The position numbers and the translations under genes are program-made. Positions 43,724 through 51,967 of a stretch of 64,000 nt of DNA are shown piece after piece (the first letter of the stretch is position 1; every line of letters starts with the position of its first letter). This stretch comes from Achromobacter sp. UMC46. GTDB lineage: Bacteria; Pseudomonadota; Gammaproteobacteria; Burkholderiales; Burkholderiaceae_B. The DNA is taken from assembly GCF_014170335.1 (NCBI RefSeq), contig NZ_LZZS01000004.1, positions 558,001 to 622,000 of the forward strand, given 5' to 3'. The notes under the pieces are model-generated. The model was not told the DNA's origin. It made no database searches and saw only the letters and a list, made by a program, of their open reading frames with translations.

Positions 43724-44627
43724 TCGGGTCTACCGGCTGTTGGTGGGCAAGGGTGGTGCCAAAGGCTTGGAGATCGTGCCGCCTATACGGCTGGTGTTCG
43801 AGGTCACCAAAGACGTCAACGAAGAGCCGAACGATCACAAGATCCGCCTTTACAACCTGGCGCCCGCAACGCGTAAAGCCTTGGAAGAACCGGGGCTGCG
43901 CTGTGTGCTGTACGCGGGATATGCCGAAGAGGGCGGGCCGATTTTGATGGCCTCGGGCAGTATCGTGTTTGCCTATTCAAAATTTGACCAACCCGACGTG
44001 GTCACTGAACTGATCGTCAAGGATGGTTATACCGAGGTGCGGGACACGGCCGTGTCTATCGGCTTGGGGCAGGGCGCTTTGGCAAGCTCCATCATTCGTG
44101 ACATTGCCCGTCAAATGGGCTTGTCGCTAATGATGGCCGATGACGTGCCTGACCGCACCTGGGTCAACGGCTTTTCGTTCTATGGCGCGGCGCGTACGGC
44201 ACTGCACAAGGTTACGCAAGGTACCGGCCTGGAATGGTCGATTCAGAATCAACAGTTGCAAGTGCTGCAACGTGGTGGCACCACGCGACGCCAGGCGGTG
44301 GTGTTGGCTGTCGATACCGGCTTGCTGGGTCATCCAGAGCGGGTAAGAGAAGCCGCGCAGGAGAAGGCGAAGCCGAAGGGCAAGCCGGCCAACGATGCCG
44401 CCAACCCGGTTAGCGCACATCAGGAGCGAGACGGCTGGAGTGTGAAATCCTTGCTGCTGCCGATGATCAACCCCGGCGATTTGGTCAAGCTGGAAAGCCG
44501 CACTGTTGAAGCCTTTCAGCGCGTCGAGAAAGTGCAACACAAGGGCGACAGTGAAACCGGCGATTGGCTGACCGAATTGAACCTGGTTGACCGGTACGCG
44601 CCGCCCAAGAAGAAGGATAAAAGATGA
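43710..44627 (+). CDS. Baseplate hub protein (gp27/gpD-like position)
   Basis: A 305-residue protein. It has RLVFEVTKDVNEEPNDHKIRLYNL near residues 27-50, characteristic of hub proteins of this phage type, and ends with lysines. The start at 43710 lies inside the previous gene, with GAGGTGG just upstream. The product forms the ring that carries the spike. Confidence 0.82.
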   Translation: MARFNRVYRLLVGKGGAKGLEIVPPIRLVFEVTKDVNEEPNDHKIRLYNLAPATRKALEEPGLRCVLYAGYAEEGGPILMASGSIVFAYSKFDQPDVVTELIVKDGYTEVRDTAVSIGLGQGALASSIIRDIARQMGLSLMMADDVPDRTWVNGFSFYGAARTALHKVTQGTGLEWSIQNQQLQVLQRGGTTRRQAVVLAVDTGLLGHPERVREAAQEKAKPKGKPANDAANPVSAHQERDGWSVKSLLLPMINPGDLVKLESRTVEAFQRVEKVQHKGDSETGDWLTELNLVDRYAPPKKKDKR

Positions 44628-45319
44628 GCAACGCAATTAACGCGATCCGCTCGATTATTTCGACGGAGCTGGCCGACGTCTACACGACACTGCCGGGCGA
44701 AGTCGTGAGCTATGACGGCATGTTCGTGACTGCGCGTCCGGCGCTGGCCAAGCGTCTTGCCAACGGCGAGAACTTGCCTGCTCCCCAGATTGTTCGCGTG
44801 CCGGTGTGCTGGCCCGTGGGTGACGTGAATGGCGCTCAGGCCCTGATTTCGGTGCCGCTGAAAGCGGGCGACGCGATCAAGCTGTCGTTCTCGGCCCGCG
44901 CACTGGAAAACTGGCTGACGGGCGACAACGGGCCACCGGATGACCCGCGCCAGTTTGATCTGTCCGACGCCTTTGCCACGCCGTTGTTGAGGCCGGGTTC
45001 GTTGGCAGCCGATACCGACAACGTTTGCATTCAATATGGTCCCGGCACGCTTAAGTTGTCGCCCGCGGGCGAACTGACCTTTCAGGTCAAGAACTGGACC
45101 GTAGAGGCTGAGCAAGCCACCTTCAACACGCCTGTCACGATCAATGGGCCGCTTGTCTACACCCAAGGCATGGCGGGCGCGGGCGGCGCGGGCGGCGCAT
45201 CCATGCGGATCCGAGGCGGTGTGGCCTATGAAGGCGGATCGATTACGCACAACGGCAAGAACATCGGCGACTCGCATCGCCACCCCTACGCCGGCGGCAT
45301 TACGGAGGACCCTGTCTGA
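44624..45319 (+). CDS. Baseplate spike protein (gpV/Gp138-like)
   Basis: A 231-residue protein. Residues about 10-110 form the OB-fold base (GEVVSYDGMFVTARPAL, VCWPVGDVNGAQALISVPL). The C-terminal spike ends with ITHNGKNIGDSHRHPYAGG; the HxH at the tip is the metal-binding point of gpV-type spikes. It is the puncturing device. ATG overlaps the previous stop. Confidence 0.88.
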   Translation: MSNAINAIRSIISTELADVYTTLPGEVVSYDGMFVTARPALAKRLANGENLPAPQIVRVPVCWPVGDVNGAQALISVPLKAGDAIKLSFSARALENWLTGDNGPPDDPRQFDLSDAFATPLLRPGSLAADTDNVCIQYGPGTLKLSPAGELTFQVKNWTVEAEQATFNTPVTINGPLVYTQGMAGAGGAGGASMRIRGGVAYEGGSITHNGKNIGDSHRHPYAGGITEDPV

Positions 45320-45687
45320 TGGCTTTGGACCTAGCACTTTCCGCCGACCACGATCTGGATCTGGATCTGCTCGGGCGGACATCGTTTTTGGATGGCGCCG
45401 ACCGGATCGCGCAACAGATCAAGGTGACATTGCTGGCCTTTATGGGCGAGTGGTTTCTGGACACGACCTTTGGTGTCCCGTACTTCGACGACATTCTTGT
45501 GAAGTCGCCTGACCGGGCCAGCATTGAAGCGATCTTGCGCGCCCGGATTCGAGCGGTGCCCGGTGTTGAGCGCGTGCGCCGCCTTGATCTTGAAATAGAA
45601 CGCCAGCTGCGCGTTCTGCGCGTCAGTTTTGACGCGGATACGACCGCGGGACGACTCAATCGAGTCGTCGAACTGCGTAAGACTTAA
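45319..45687 (+). CDS. Baseplate wedge protein (gpW/gp25-like)
   Basis: A 122-residue protein with IAQQIKVTLLAFMGEWFLD and GVERVRRLDLEIERQ, wording typical of the gp25/gpW lysozyme-like wedge family. The ATG overlaps the spike stop. Confidence 0.87.
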   Translation: MALDLALSADHDLDLDLLGRTSFLDGADRIAQQIKVTLLAFMGEWFLDTTFGVPYFDDILVKSPDRASIEAILRARIRAVPGVERVRRLDLEIERQLRVLRVSFDADTTAGRLNRVVELRKT

Positions 45688-45710
45688 CCCCCACTTTTTT
45701 CGAGGTACCT

Positions 45711-47162
45711 ATGGCCTACGGTGTCACACCGGACGGGTTCGTGCGTCCGCGCCTTCCCGAGATTCGACAGGAGATCGTGGCGGACTTGCGTGCGCGCATG
45801 CAATCGGCCGGCTTTAACGGGGCGGTAGAGACCCGCCCCGACAGCATCACCGGCTTGCTGATTGATACCTTCGCAGAGCGCGAAGCCACCTTGTGGGAGC
45901 AGGCTGAAGGCGTCTACTACGCCATGTATCCCGGCTCCGCCACGGGAGTGTCACTGGACCGCTCCGTGTCGTTTACGGGCGTGGCGCGCTACCAGGACGA
46001 GCCCTCCCGAGCCTATGTGGTGTTGTATGGCGACGCCGGAACCACTGTGCGGGCCGGCGCGCAAATCCGCCATCGCGTCAGCCAGAACCTGTGGGAACTG
46101 GCTGCGCCAACGCAGATTCTTGCCGGTGCGGCGGCCGATGTGACGCTTCAACCCGTTGTTGCGACGAACACCGAGTATCGCGTTTCGATCGATGGCCAGG
46201 CCTACGCTTACACAAGCGGCGCCACGACCAACCTGCCGCAGATTCTGGCGGGATTGGTCACGGCGTTGTCAGCCAGCGGCCTGGCGGTCTCCAGCGACGG
46301 CGCCGCCGTGCGGATTCATACCGATGGCCGCAGCGCGGCCGCGCTGGCCTGGTCTGCAGCGTTGAGCCTGGCCCGCTTGGGGTCACCTGCGCTGGTTCAG
46401 ACCGCGCAGGCATCGACCGAGGGCGCTGCGGAAGGAGACCTGAACGGGATCGTCACGCAGGTGGATGGCTGGACCGCTGTCGACAACCTGCAGCCCGGCG
46501 TAGCGGGCAGGTTGGCCGAGAACGCCGCCGAACTCCGTGCGCGCTACCCCACCGGCCTGTTCCGTCTGGGCGCGGCAACACTGCCCAGCATCGCGCCGAA
46601 CGTGCGCGACCGGGTGGCCGGTGTACGTACCGTCAAAGTGTTCATGAACAACACCGACGAGCCGGACGCGCTGGGCCGGCCTCCGCATAGTGTCCACGCA
46701 GTGGTTGACGGCGGCCTGGACGATGAAGTGGCCGACGCGCTGTTCGGGGTGGTCGCAGCCGGCATCGATACGCATGGCCAGCAATTGGTGGTGATCAAGG
46801 ATGCGGATGGTGCAGATCAGCGTATCCGCTTCGACCGCCCGGAGCAGGTCTACGTTTGGGTGCGTTGCGTGACCACTTTGCTGCCGCCATCCGAGCAGGC
46901 GTTTCCGCCTGACGGTTTCCAGGAGATCGCGGACAACCTGGCCATAGTGGGCAAGGCCTTTGCCATCGGTGAAGACGTCATCCTGCAACGTCTGTACGGC
47001 GCGATTTACCGCAGTACGGGTCTGGCATCGGTGGACCTGACGCTGGCGTTTTCGCCAGACGCGGCTTTTGTGCCCGCGCCGTCGGATTACCGCGCCGCCA
47101 ACGTGGCGATCCAGGATTTTCAGGTTGCTGCGTTTGATTTGTCGCGCATCGAGGTGACCTGA
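45711..47162 (+). CDS. Baseplate J-like protein
   Basis: A 483-residue protein starting YGVTPDGFVRPRLPEIRQEI, with AEREATLWEQAEGVYYAMYP near 60, characteristic of baseplate J proteins. It follows the wedge protein and precedes DUF2612. It forms the periphery to which fibres attach. Confidence 0.9.
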   Translation: MAYGVTPDGFVRPRLPEIRQEIVADLRARMQSAGFNGAVETRPDSITGLLIDTFAEREATLWEQAEGVYYAMYPGSATGVSLDRSVSFTGVARYQDEPSRAYVVLYGDAGTTVRAGAQIRHRVSQNLWELAAPTQILAGAAADVTLQPVVATNTEYRVSIDGQAYAYTSGATTNLPQILAGLVTALSASGLAVSSDGAAVRIHTDGRSAAALAWSAALSLARLGSPALVQTAQASTEGAAEGDLNGIVTQVDGWTAVDNLQPGVAGRLAENAAELRARYPTGLFRLGAATLPSIAPNVRDRVAGVRTVKVFMNNTDEPDALGRPPHSVHAVVDGGLDDEVADALFGVVAAGIDTHGQQLVVIKDADGADQRIRFDRPEQVYVWVRCVTTLLPPSEQAFPPDGFQEIADNLAIVGKAFAIGEDVILQRLYGAIYRSTGLASVDLTLAFSPDAAFVPAPSDYRAANVAIQDFQVAAFDLSRIEVT

Positions 47163-47824
47163 TGGATCTGACTCAAGACCACGCACAAATGGCCTGGGGT
47201 CATTGGCTGGGCCAGTTCCAGACCAAGCGGCGGTTGGAAGCGCTGGTCAAGGCGCTGCTCAAGCCCGCCGACGGGCTGCAAGGAGCGCTGCGAGGGTTGT
47301 ACGAAGACCGTTGGTTGGATACGGCGGTCGGCAAGCAGCTCGACGGCATCGGTGAAATCGTGGGCCTGCCGCGGGTGGTCGACGAAACGCTGTATGTGCG
47401 CTTCTTCGGCTTTCTGGATCAGCCCAACGCAGGCGGCTTTGGCGAGGCCCGCTTCCGGCGATCCCATGAACGCCCGGTTGCCGGATCCACCACCTTGCTT
47501 GATGCCGAGTACCGCAAGCTTCTGTACTGGAAGATCGCCCTGAACAACGGGCACGGCACCGCGCCGGAAATCGCGAGCTCCCTTAAACCGATTTTTGATG
47601 TGTCCCGCGTGATCGTGCAAAACGCGGGCAACGCAAAGATCCGCATCTGGGTCAGCCGGATTCCTGGTCCGAATGATCCCCTTATGGCCAACCCCTACAA
47701 GTGGGTCCCGCAAGCCGCCGGTATCGGCGTGCAACTCATCACCGGTTCGACGGAAAAGCCATTTGGCTTTCGCGAACAAGGTTTCCATGGTTTTGGCGTC
47801 GGCGTGCTGGCGCGAGGTATCTAA
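47162..47824 (+). CDS. DUF2612 baseplate/tail protein (gpI position)
   Basis: A 220-residue protein with LEALVKALLKPADGLQGALR, YEDRWLDTAVGKQLDGIGEI and LYWKIALNNGHGTAPEI, the landmarks of DUF2612. It takes the place of P2 gpI between J and the fibre. Its start overlaps the J stop (TGATG). Confidence 0.85.
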   Translation: MDLTQDHAQMAWGHWLGQFQTKRRLEALVKALLKPADGLQGALRGLYEDRWLDTAVGKQLDGIGEIVGLPRVVDETLYVRFFGFLDQPNAGGFGEARFRRSHERPVAGSTTLLDAEYRKLLYWKIALNNGHGTAPEIASSLKPIFDVSRVIVQNAGNAKIRIWVSRIPGPNDPLMANPYKWVPQAAGIGVQLITGSTEKPFGFREQGFHGFGVGVLARGI

Positions 47825-47826
47825 AA

Positions 47827-49011
47827 ATGGCAGATCCCACTTTCTTCGATCTCTTCAAGTCGACCTGGGCGCAGAACGGCCTGACGGAAGGCATTACTGA
47901 CCTGCAATACAAGACCGGCTGGTCCTATATCGGGTCCGTTCCGCCTTCGGTGGAACAGTTCAACAAGGTTCAACAGACCACCGACGAGCGCCTGAGCTGG
48001 CTATACAAGCAGCTTGACGGCCTGGCTGCGGTGACGGGTCGGCCGCTACAGGAAGGCGGGAGCGACGCACTAAGCCACGCGATCCAGAACCTGGATGCCG
48101 GCAATGTGAAAACCGGCACGCTGCCGGTGGCGCGGGGCGGGTCGGGTCTGGCGACCGTTCCGGCAGGGTCTTTTCTGACGGGCAATGGTACGGGCGCTTA
48201 CGCCGCCCGAACGGCAGCCCAGGTATTGACGGACATTGGCGCTGCGCCTTTGCTGTCCGCCGCCTTGGCGGGTGCGCCCACTGCGCCTACGCCGCCCAGC
48301 GCAGATCGGAGCACTCGTCTGGCCACTACGGCCTTTGTGGCGGGGAATTTCCCCAGGATTTTCTCCATTACTGCGTTGCCCACGGAGGACATCGGTCCGA
48401 TCATCGTGGCGGAATGCAGTGAGATCTGGATCTGGTCGGCATCCAGCTATTTCAACGGCTACCGCTCTCCTATCTGTGGTCGTCCGTTGGATGGCCATAC
48501 CATCACTCCGCTGCCCAGCGAGATTGATGCCGTGGGAGGTGTCCTGCCGAAGGCGGCTTATGCGGGGTTGTGGGGCTATGCCCGGGAAAATAGTCTTGTC
48601 GTTAGCCAGGCGACATGGACAGCGAATCCTGGCGCGCACTACTTTGTGGACGTGGATGCCAATCAATTCCGGGTTCCTGATTTGCGCAACATGTTCCGCC
48701 GCTTTACGGGAACTGACGCTGACACTGCAAATGCAAGGGTGCTCGGCAGCCTGCAGAGGGATGCGATGCAGAATGGAACTGGCACCCTGCAGGGCCGGCC
48801 CATTCCATCCGCGTGGGGTGCAATAACCGCGGCATCCGGCGCGTTTTCCTTGACGTCTCGCGGTGGCGGCCCTGGAGCGTCCACATTGCTAACGTCAGAT
48901 AACTCGCCGGCAAATGCGGACCTGGTCACGTTCGACCTTTCCAGGGTGGCCCGCACGTCGGGTGAAACCCGCCCGGCCAATGCCGCTTACTGCCCCCGCA
49001 TCCATGCATAG
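47827..49011 (+). CDS. Tail fibre protein with switchable C-terminus
   Basis: A 394-residue fibre. Residues 1-90 form the attachment domain (FFDLFKSTWAQNG, WSYIGSVPPSVEQFNKVQQ), residues 95-115 carry a fibre repeat (GTLPVARGGSGL), and residues about 215-394 form a collar-type receptor-binding domain (FRVPDLRNMFRRFTG near 280). The C-terminus reads GETRPANAAYCPRIHA. An alternative C-terminus, oppositely oriented, lies directly downstream. The change-over point is at residue 300, inside a 12-bp inverted repeat. The fibre decides which bacteria are recognised. Confidence 0.9.
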   Translation: MADPTFFDLFKSTWAQNGLTEGITDLQYKTGWSYIGSVPPSVEQFNKVQQTTDERLSWLYKQLDGLAAVTGRPLQEGGSDALSHAIQNLDAGNVKTGTLPVARGGSGLATVPAGSFLTGNGTGAYAARTAAQVLTDIGAAPLLSAALAGAPTAPTPPSADRSTRLATTAFVAGNFPRIFSITALPTEDIGPIIVAECSEIWIWSASSYFNGYRSPICGRPLDGHTITPLPSEIDAVGGVLPKAAYAGLWGYARENSLVVSQATWTANPGAHYFVDVDANQFRVPDLRNMFRRFTGTDADTANARVLGSLQRDAMQNGTGTLQGRPIPSAWGAITAASGAFSLTSRGGGPGASTLLTSDNSPANADLVTFDLSRVARTSGETRPANAAYCPRIHA

Positions 49012-49241
49012 GCGGCGCGCGAAACCGTTAGGTATGGATGCGGGGGTGGTAGGCAGTGTTTACGCCGCGGGTTTCGGAGCCGCCGTAGAAGGCCGTCAGG
49101 TGTCCGGAGAGTGAACCCTGTGGGCCGATCTGAGACGAGGTGGATCCCGATGCAAGCTGGCCACCGACGAAGTACATCCCATGCCGGTGCTCGCGCACCT
49201 GGTCTGCTTGGCGGTTCCCTAGCAATCTCGCATTTGCAGTG
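48723..49241. repeat. Predicted invertible segment bounded by 12-bp inverted repeats
   Basis: CACTGCAAATGC at 48723-48734 is repeated in inverted form at 49230-49241, with partial homology continuing inward. Both copies have the same reading phase (C|ACT|GCA|AAT|GC). Inversion of the 519-bp segment would therefore swap codon 300 onward of the fibre gene for the silent cassette, without frameshift, and leave the next gene's ribosome site untouched. A second inverted pair, CCCCCGCATCCAT at 48993-49005 and 49034-49046, marks the two facing gene ends. Confidence 0.7.
49028..49241 (-). pseudogene. Silent alternative tail-fibre C-terminus
   Basis: On the minus strand, 70 codons starting TANARLLGNRQADQVREHRH and ending GSETRGVNTAYHPRIHT, then TAA. 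The first residues match the active fibre's TANARVLGSLQ, and the last match its GETRPANAAYCPRIHA; the middle differs completely. There is no credible start codon or ribosome site, so it is expressed only if joined to the fibre N-terminus. The joined product would be 369 residues long. Confidence 0.75.
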
Positions 49242-49268
49242 CAAATTTCATTTTTAGGAGAAAAATAC

Positions 49269-49625
49269 ATGCAGAAAACTGTATACCAAACCGATAGCAA
49301 TGGTCTGTACCTCTACGAATCCGTGGCGAATGAGCTCTCTCTGTCACCCGGATCGTTCAATATTCCGTTTGGTGCTTATTTGGACGCGCCGCCGGTGGCC
49401 GAGGTCGGCAGTAGGCCTCGCCGCGAAGGCGATAAGTGGGGGCTGGTCGAGGACCATCGCGATACGTTTCTGTGGTTCGCGGAAACGGGCGAACAGTACA
49501 CGCTGGGCAACGTGCATACCGTCGACGGCGTGGCCGTCAGCTATCCGGGCTGGGGGCCTCTTCCCGCTTGGCTCACTGATGTCCCGCCGCAGCAGTCGGC
49601 ACAGGGCGCAGTTGCGGTGTCGTAG
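49269..49625 (+). CDS. Tail-fibre assembly chaperone-like protein
   Basis: A 118-residue protein from ATG at 49269, with AGGAGA at 49256-49261. It starts KTVYQTDSNGLYLYESVANEL and contains the PPVAEVGSRPRREGDKWGLVED pattern, close to small fibre-associated proteins that follow fibre genes. It lies just outside the invertible segment, so its expression would not depend on orientation. Confidence 0.75.
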   Translation: MQKTVYQTDSNGLYLYESVANELSLSPGSFNIPFGAYLDAPPVAEVGSRPRREGDKWGLVEDHRDTFLWFAETGEQYTLGNVHTVDGVAVSYPGWGPLPAWLTDVPPQQSAQGAVAVS

Positions 49626-49634
49626 AAAACCGCG

Positions 49635-50657
49635 CTAAGCGGCAAGCGGCAGAGCGTCGAAATCCGCTTGGCGCTCCCTGCGCATTTCATCGAGTTGTCG
49701 CTTGCCGAGCGCACTGCGCGCAAGTTTTTGCGCAAGCTCGCGCCCGTGCGGGTGGTAGTACCGCAGCAGCATGCGCGTGTCGACGTTGCCGTTGACCTTG
49801 GCCAATTCGTGCATCTCGAACACCGTGGCGAGTTCCGAGGTGCCCTCGTGGCGTAAGTCATGAAAGCGCAGGTCGCGGAAGTAGGCCGCGTTGGGTCGGC
49901 GGCCAAGTTGCCGGCACATGCCCTCGTAGTGCTGTCGGGCTCGCCGCCTGGCGCGAATGAATGCGCGTGTGACCGATCCGGCCTGCATTGAGAAAATGCG
50001 ACCCCGCATCGGCTTTCCCGTGAGCCAGCGTCTTAGTGTTTCACGCGCCCTTGGGGTCAAGGGCACATCGCGTGCGCGGCCATTCTTCGTGTGAGGTAAG
50101 TGAACGACCCCATGCATCATGTCCAAGTTCTCTCGGAGTATTCCCACGACTTCTGACCGCCGCATGCCTGTCTCTTTTGCCACGGTCAGGATGGTCGGAA
50201 GCTCGGGGGAGCGCGTGGCGCGGATGATCCAATCCAGCTCTTTGCGCGGACATTGGTCATCGGAGATCCCGCGCAGCGTAATGCGGTCAAACAGCCGTCT
50301 ATCCCGGGCATCGTCGACCGCCGGCCGCCGAACCAGTTGCACGGGATTGGCCAGTTGGTCAAAGCCCCAGTCTTTCCGAATCACCGTGTACACGTGGGAT
50401 AGGAACGCCATCCGTCTTACTACGGTGGCCGGCGCTTTTTCCTTGAGCCATTCATCGCGCAGTTCCATCAGATCAGAGCTGCGGATGCGGTCAACCGGCC
50501 GAATTGCCAACCGAGTGGCCCGCCAGATTCGTGCGATCGACACCTCGGACGTATGACCCTTTTTCGTCGATGACACCTCCACCAAATAGCGCGCAAGCGC
50601 TTCGGACAAGGTGGGCGTGGGCTTTCTGCGGGGCTGACGGCGGGACCAGGGTTTCAT
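49635..50657 (-). CDS. Tyrosine recombinase, Rci (shufflon)-like
   Basis: A 340-residue tyrosine recombinase. Catalytic residues are the arginine of TGMRRSEVVGI, the lysine of PHTKNGRARDVPL, H266 and R269 in FHDLRHEGTSE, and a tyrosine in LLRYYHP (Y300 or Y301). The second conserved histidine is N291. The RFHDLRHEG...MLLRYYHP wording recalls Rci, the shufflon recombinase of plasmid R64. It sits 10 bp from the fibre chaperone and on the opposite strand to all tail genes. The start at 50657 is preferred; upstream extension would be poor coding sequence. It could also be a relic phage integrase. Confidence 0.85.
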   Translation of the reverse strand: MKPWSRRQPRRKPTPTLSEALARYLVEVSSTKKGHTSEVSIARIWRATRLAIRPVDRIRSSDLMELRDEWLKEKAPATVVRRMAFLSHVYTVIRKDWGFDQLANPVQLVRRPAVDDARDRRLFDRITLRGISDDQCPRKELDWIIRATRSPELPTILTVAKETGMRRSEVVGILRENLDMMHGVVHLPHTKNGRARDVPLTPRARETLRRWLTGKPMRGRIFSMQAGSVTRAFIRARRRARQHYEGMCRQLGRRPNAAYFRDLRFHDLRHEGTSELATVFEMHELAKVNGNVDTRMLLRYYHPHGRELAQKLARSALGKRQLDEMRRERQADFDALPLAA

Positions 50658-50750
50658 GGAAGCAAAAGCCCCAGGTTGTAACGCATATCCGCTTTTCTTA
50701 TTTGAACAGGACGGCCCCGGGGGGCGCTTTCGTCCAAACGGCAGGCAATC

Positions 50751-51233
50751 ATGCGAACCGTCTTCAGGAGCAGCACATCTATGGAACCAGGATCTACGGG
50801 GCTGGGAGGCCTCGCGGCCTTGAAAGTCGCAATGGCGTACGGTATTCCCGCAGCAGTGGCGGCCATGCTTGGCCTGTTGATCATGCCGCCGCACACCGTA
50901 CGCGAGTTCACCGTTCGCACTGTGTCCACGGTTGCCTGTTCGTTCCTGTTTGGTCCAGCGCTTGCAAGCGCCGTGATTGCCTGGAAGCCGGGTTTGATGG
51001 ATGCGATGACGTGGTTAGCCCGCAACGGCGCCGGCACGGACGATGCGTTGCTGGCTAAGTTCTATGTATTGGGGCCGAGCATGTTGCTTGCGGGGCTGCC
51101 GGCGTGGTGGGTGCTGGGCGCCTACATGCGGTGGATGGCCAGCATGCGGCAGAAGGGCGTGCTGCAGTGGGTGGCCGAGTTGCGCGACAAAGTGCTGGGC
51201 ATGCACTCGGACGGGGGCGGTCATGGACCTTAA
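50751..51233 (+). CDS. Holin-like membrane protein
   Basis: A 160-residue protein with three hydrophobic segments (AMAYGIPAAVAAMLGLLIM, VACSFLFGPALASAVIAW and LGPSMLLAGLPAWWVLGAYM) in the first 125 residues and a charged C-terminus, placed directly before an endolysin. It would open the inner membrane. The ATG at 50751 has GGCAGG upstream; 50781 is an alternative. Confidence 0.8.
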   Translation: MRTVFRSSTSMEPGSTGLGGLAALKVAMAYGIPAAVAAMLGLLIMPPHTVREFTVRTVSTVACSFLFGPALASAVIAWKPGLMDAMTWLARNGAGTDDALLAKFYVLGPSMLLAGLPAWWVLGAYMRWMASMRQKGVLQWVAELRDKVLGMHSDGGGHGP

Positions 51234-51717
51234 TATCATCAACAAGACCGCCATCGGCCCCGCCTTGGCCTTGCTGCCAGCCAACATGGACTCGGTGGCG
51301 GCTCGCGTCATGTTGCTTGCTATCGGCCTGCAAGAAAGCCGTTTTTTACACCGCCGCCAGATCGGCGGACCCGCTCGTGGATTCTGGCAGTTTGAGCGCG
51401 GCGGCGGCGTGCGAGGCGTATTGACGCATCCGGCAAGCCGGGACCGGGCACGGCATGTATGCGATCTGCGGCAGGTGGAGGCCGCGGCCGCGTCCGTTTA
51501 CAACGCATTGGAAACTGACGACGTGTTGGCCGCTGCGTTCGCCAGGTTGCTGCTCTGGACAGATTCCGCCCGCTTGCCCGCTGCAGGCGATGTGCAGGGC
51601 GCCTGGAATCTTTACACCCGGACTTGGCGTCCGGGCAAACCGCACCCGCGCACGTGGCCGGCGCTTTATGCCGAGGCCGCGGCCTCAGCGGGGGGCGGCT
51701 ATGTGGGCGCGGCTTAA
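51223..51717 (+). CDS. Phage endolysin (lysozyme/transglycosylase-like)
   Basis: A 164-residue protein. LAIGLQESRFLHRRQ near residue 35 followed by GPARGFWQFERGG matches the catalytic glutamate and G-x-W-Q-F lobe of lysozyme-like muramidases. It overlaps the holin gene by 11 bases and the Rz gene by 17. It degrades peptidoglycan at release. Confidence 0.85.
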   Translation: MDLNIINKTAIGPALALLPANMDSVAARVMLLAIGLQESRFLHRRQIGGPARGFWQFERGGGVRGVLTHPASRDRARHVCDLRQVEAAAASVYNALETDDVLAAAFARLLLWTDSARLPAAGDVQGAWNLYTRTWRPGKPHPRTWPALYAEAAASAGGGYVGAA

Positions 51718-51967
51718 GCACTTCAAAAGTGTTGTGGCGGCCGCTGCGTTCGCGGTTGCTTTGTTTTTGATCAGCTATCTGCGCGGGCGCAGTTCCGGGC
51801 GCGCGGTAGAGCGCCAGGAGTACGCGGCGCGGATCAATGAGCAGGCTGACCAAGCCCGCAAGGAGGTACGAGATGTGCAGGATCAGACTGCGCGCATGGA
51901 CGATGGCGCTATTGCTGATGAGCTCAGGCGTGACTGGGTGCGCGGCGCCGGCCAAGGTCGGCGTTGA
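51701..51967 (+). CDS. Rz-like inner-membrane spanin
   Basis: An 88-residue protein with one N-terminal transmembrane helix (VVAAAAFAVALFLISYL) and a helical periplasmic part (EYAARINEQADQARKEV). A separate lipoprotein frame is nested in its end, the classic Rz/Rz1 layout. It spans the periplasm to fuse the membranes. Confidence 0.85.
   Translation: MWARLKHFKSVVAAAAFAVALFLISYLRGRSSGRAVERQEYAARINEQADQARKEVRDVQDQTARMDDGAIADELRRDWVRGAGQGRR

Noticed and set aside
48660-49260. Diversity-generating retroelement (template/variable repeat) at the fibre gene
   Set aside because: The second copy is inverted and differs throughout, not mainly at adenines, and no reverse transcriptase gene is present in the window.
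49635-50657. Ordinary prophage integrase marking attR
   Set aside because: It lies inside the locus, between fibre and lysis genes, and no attachment repeats were found; kept only as an alternative in the gene entry.
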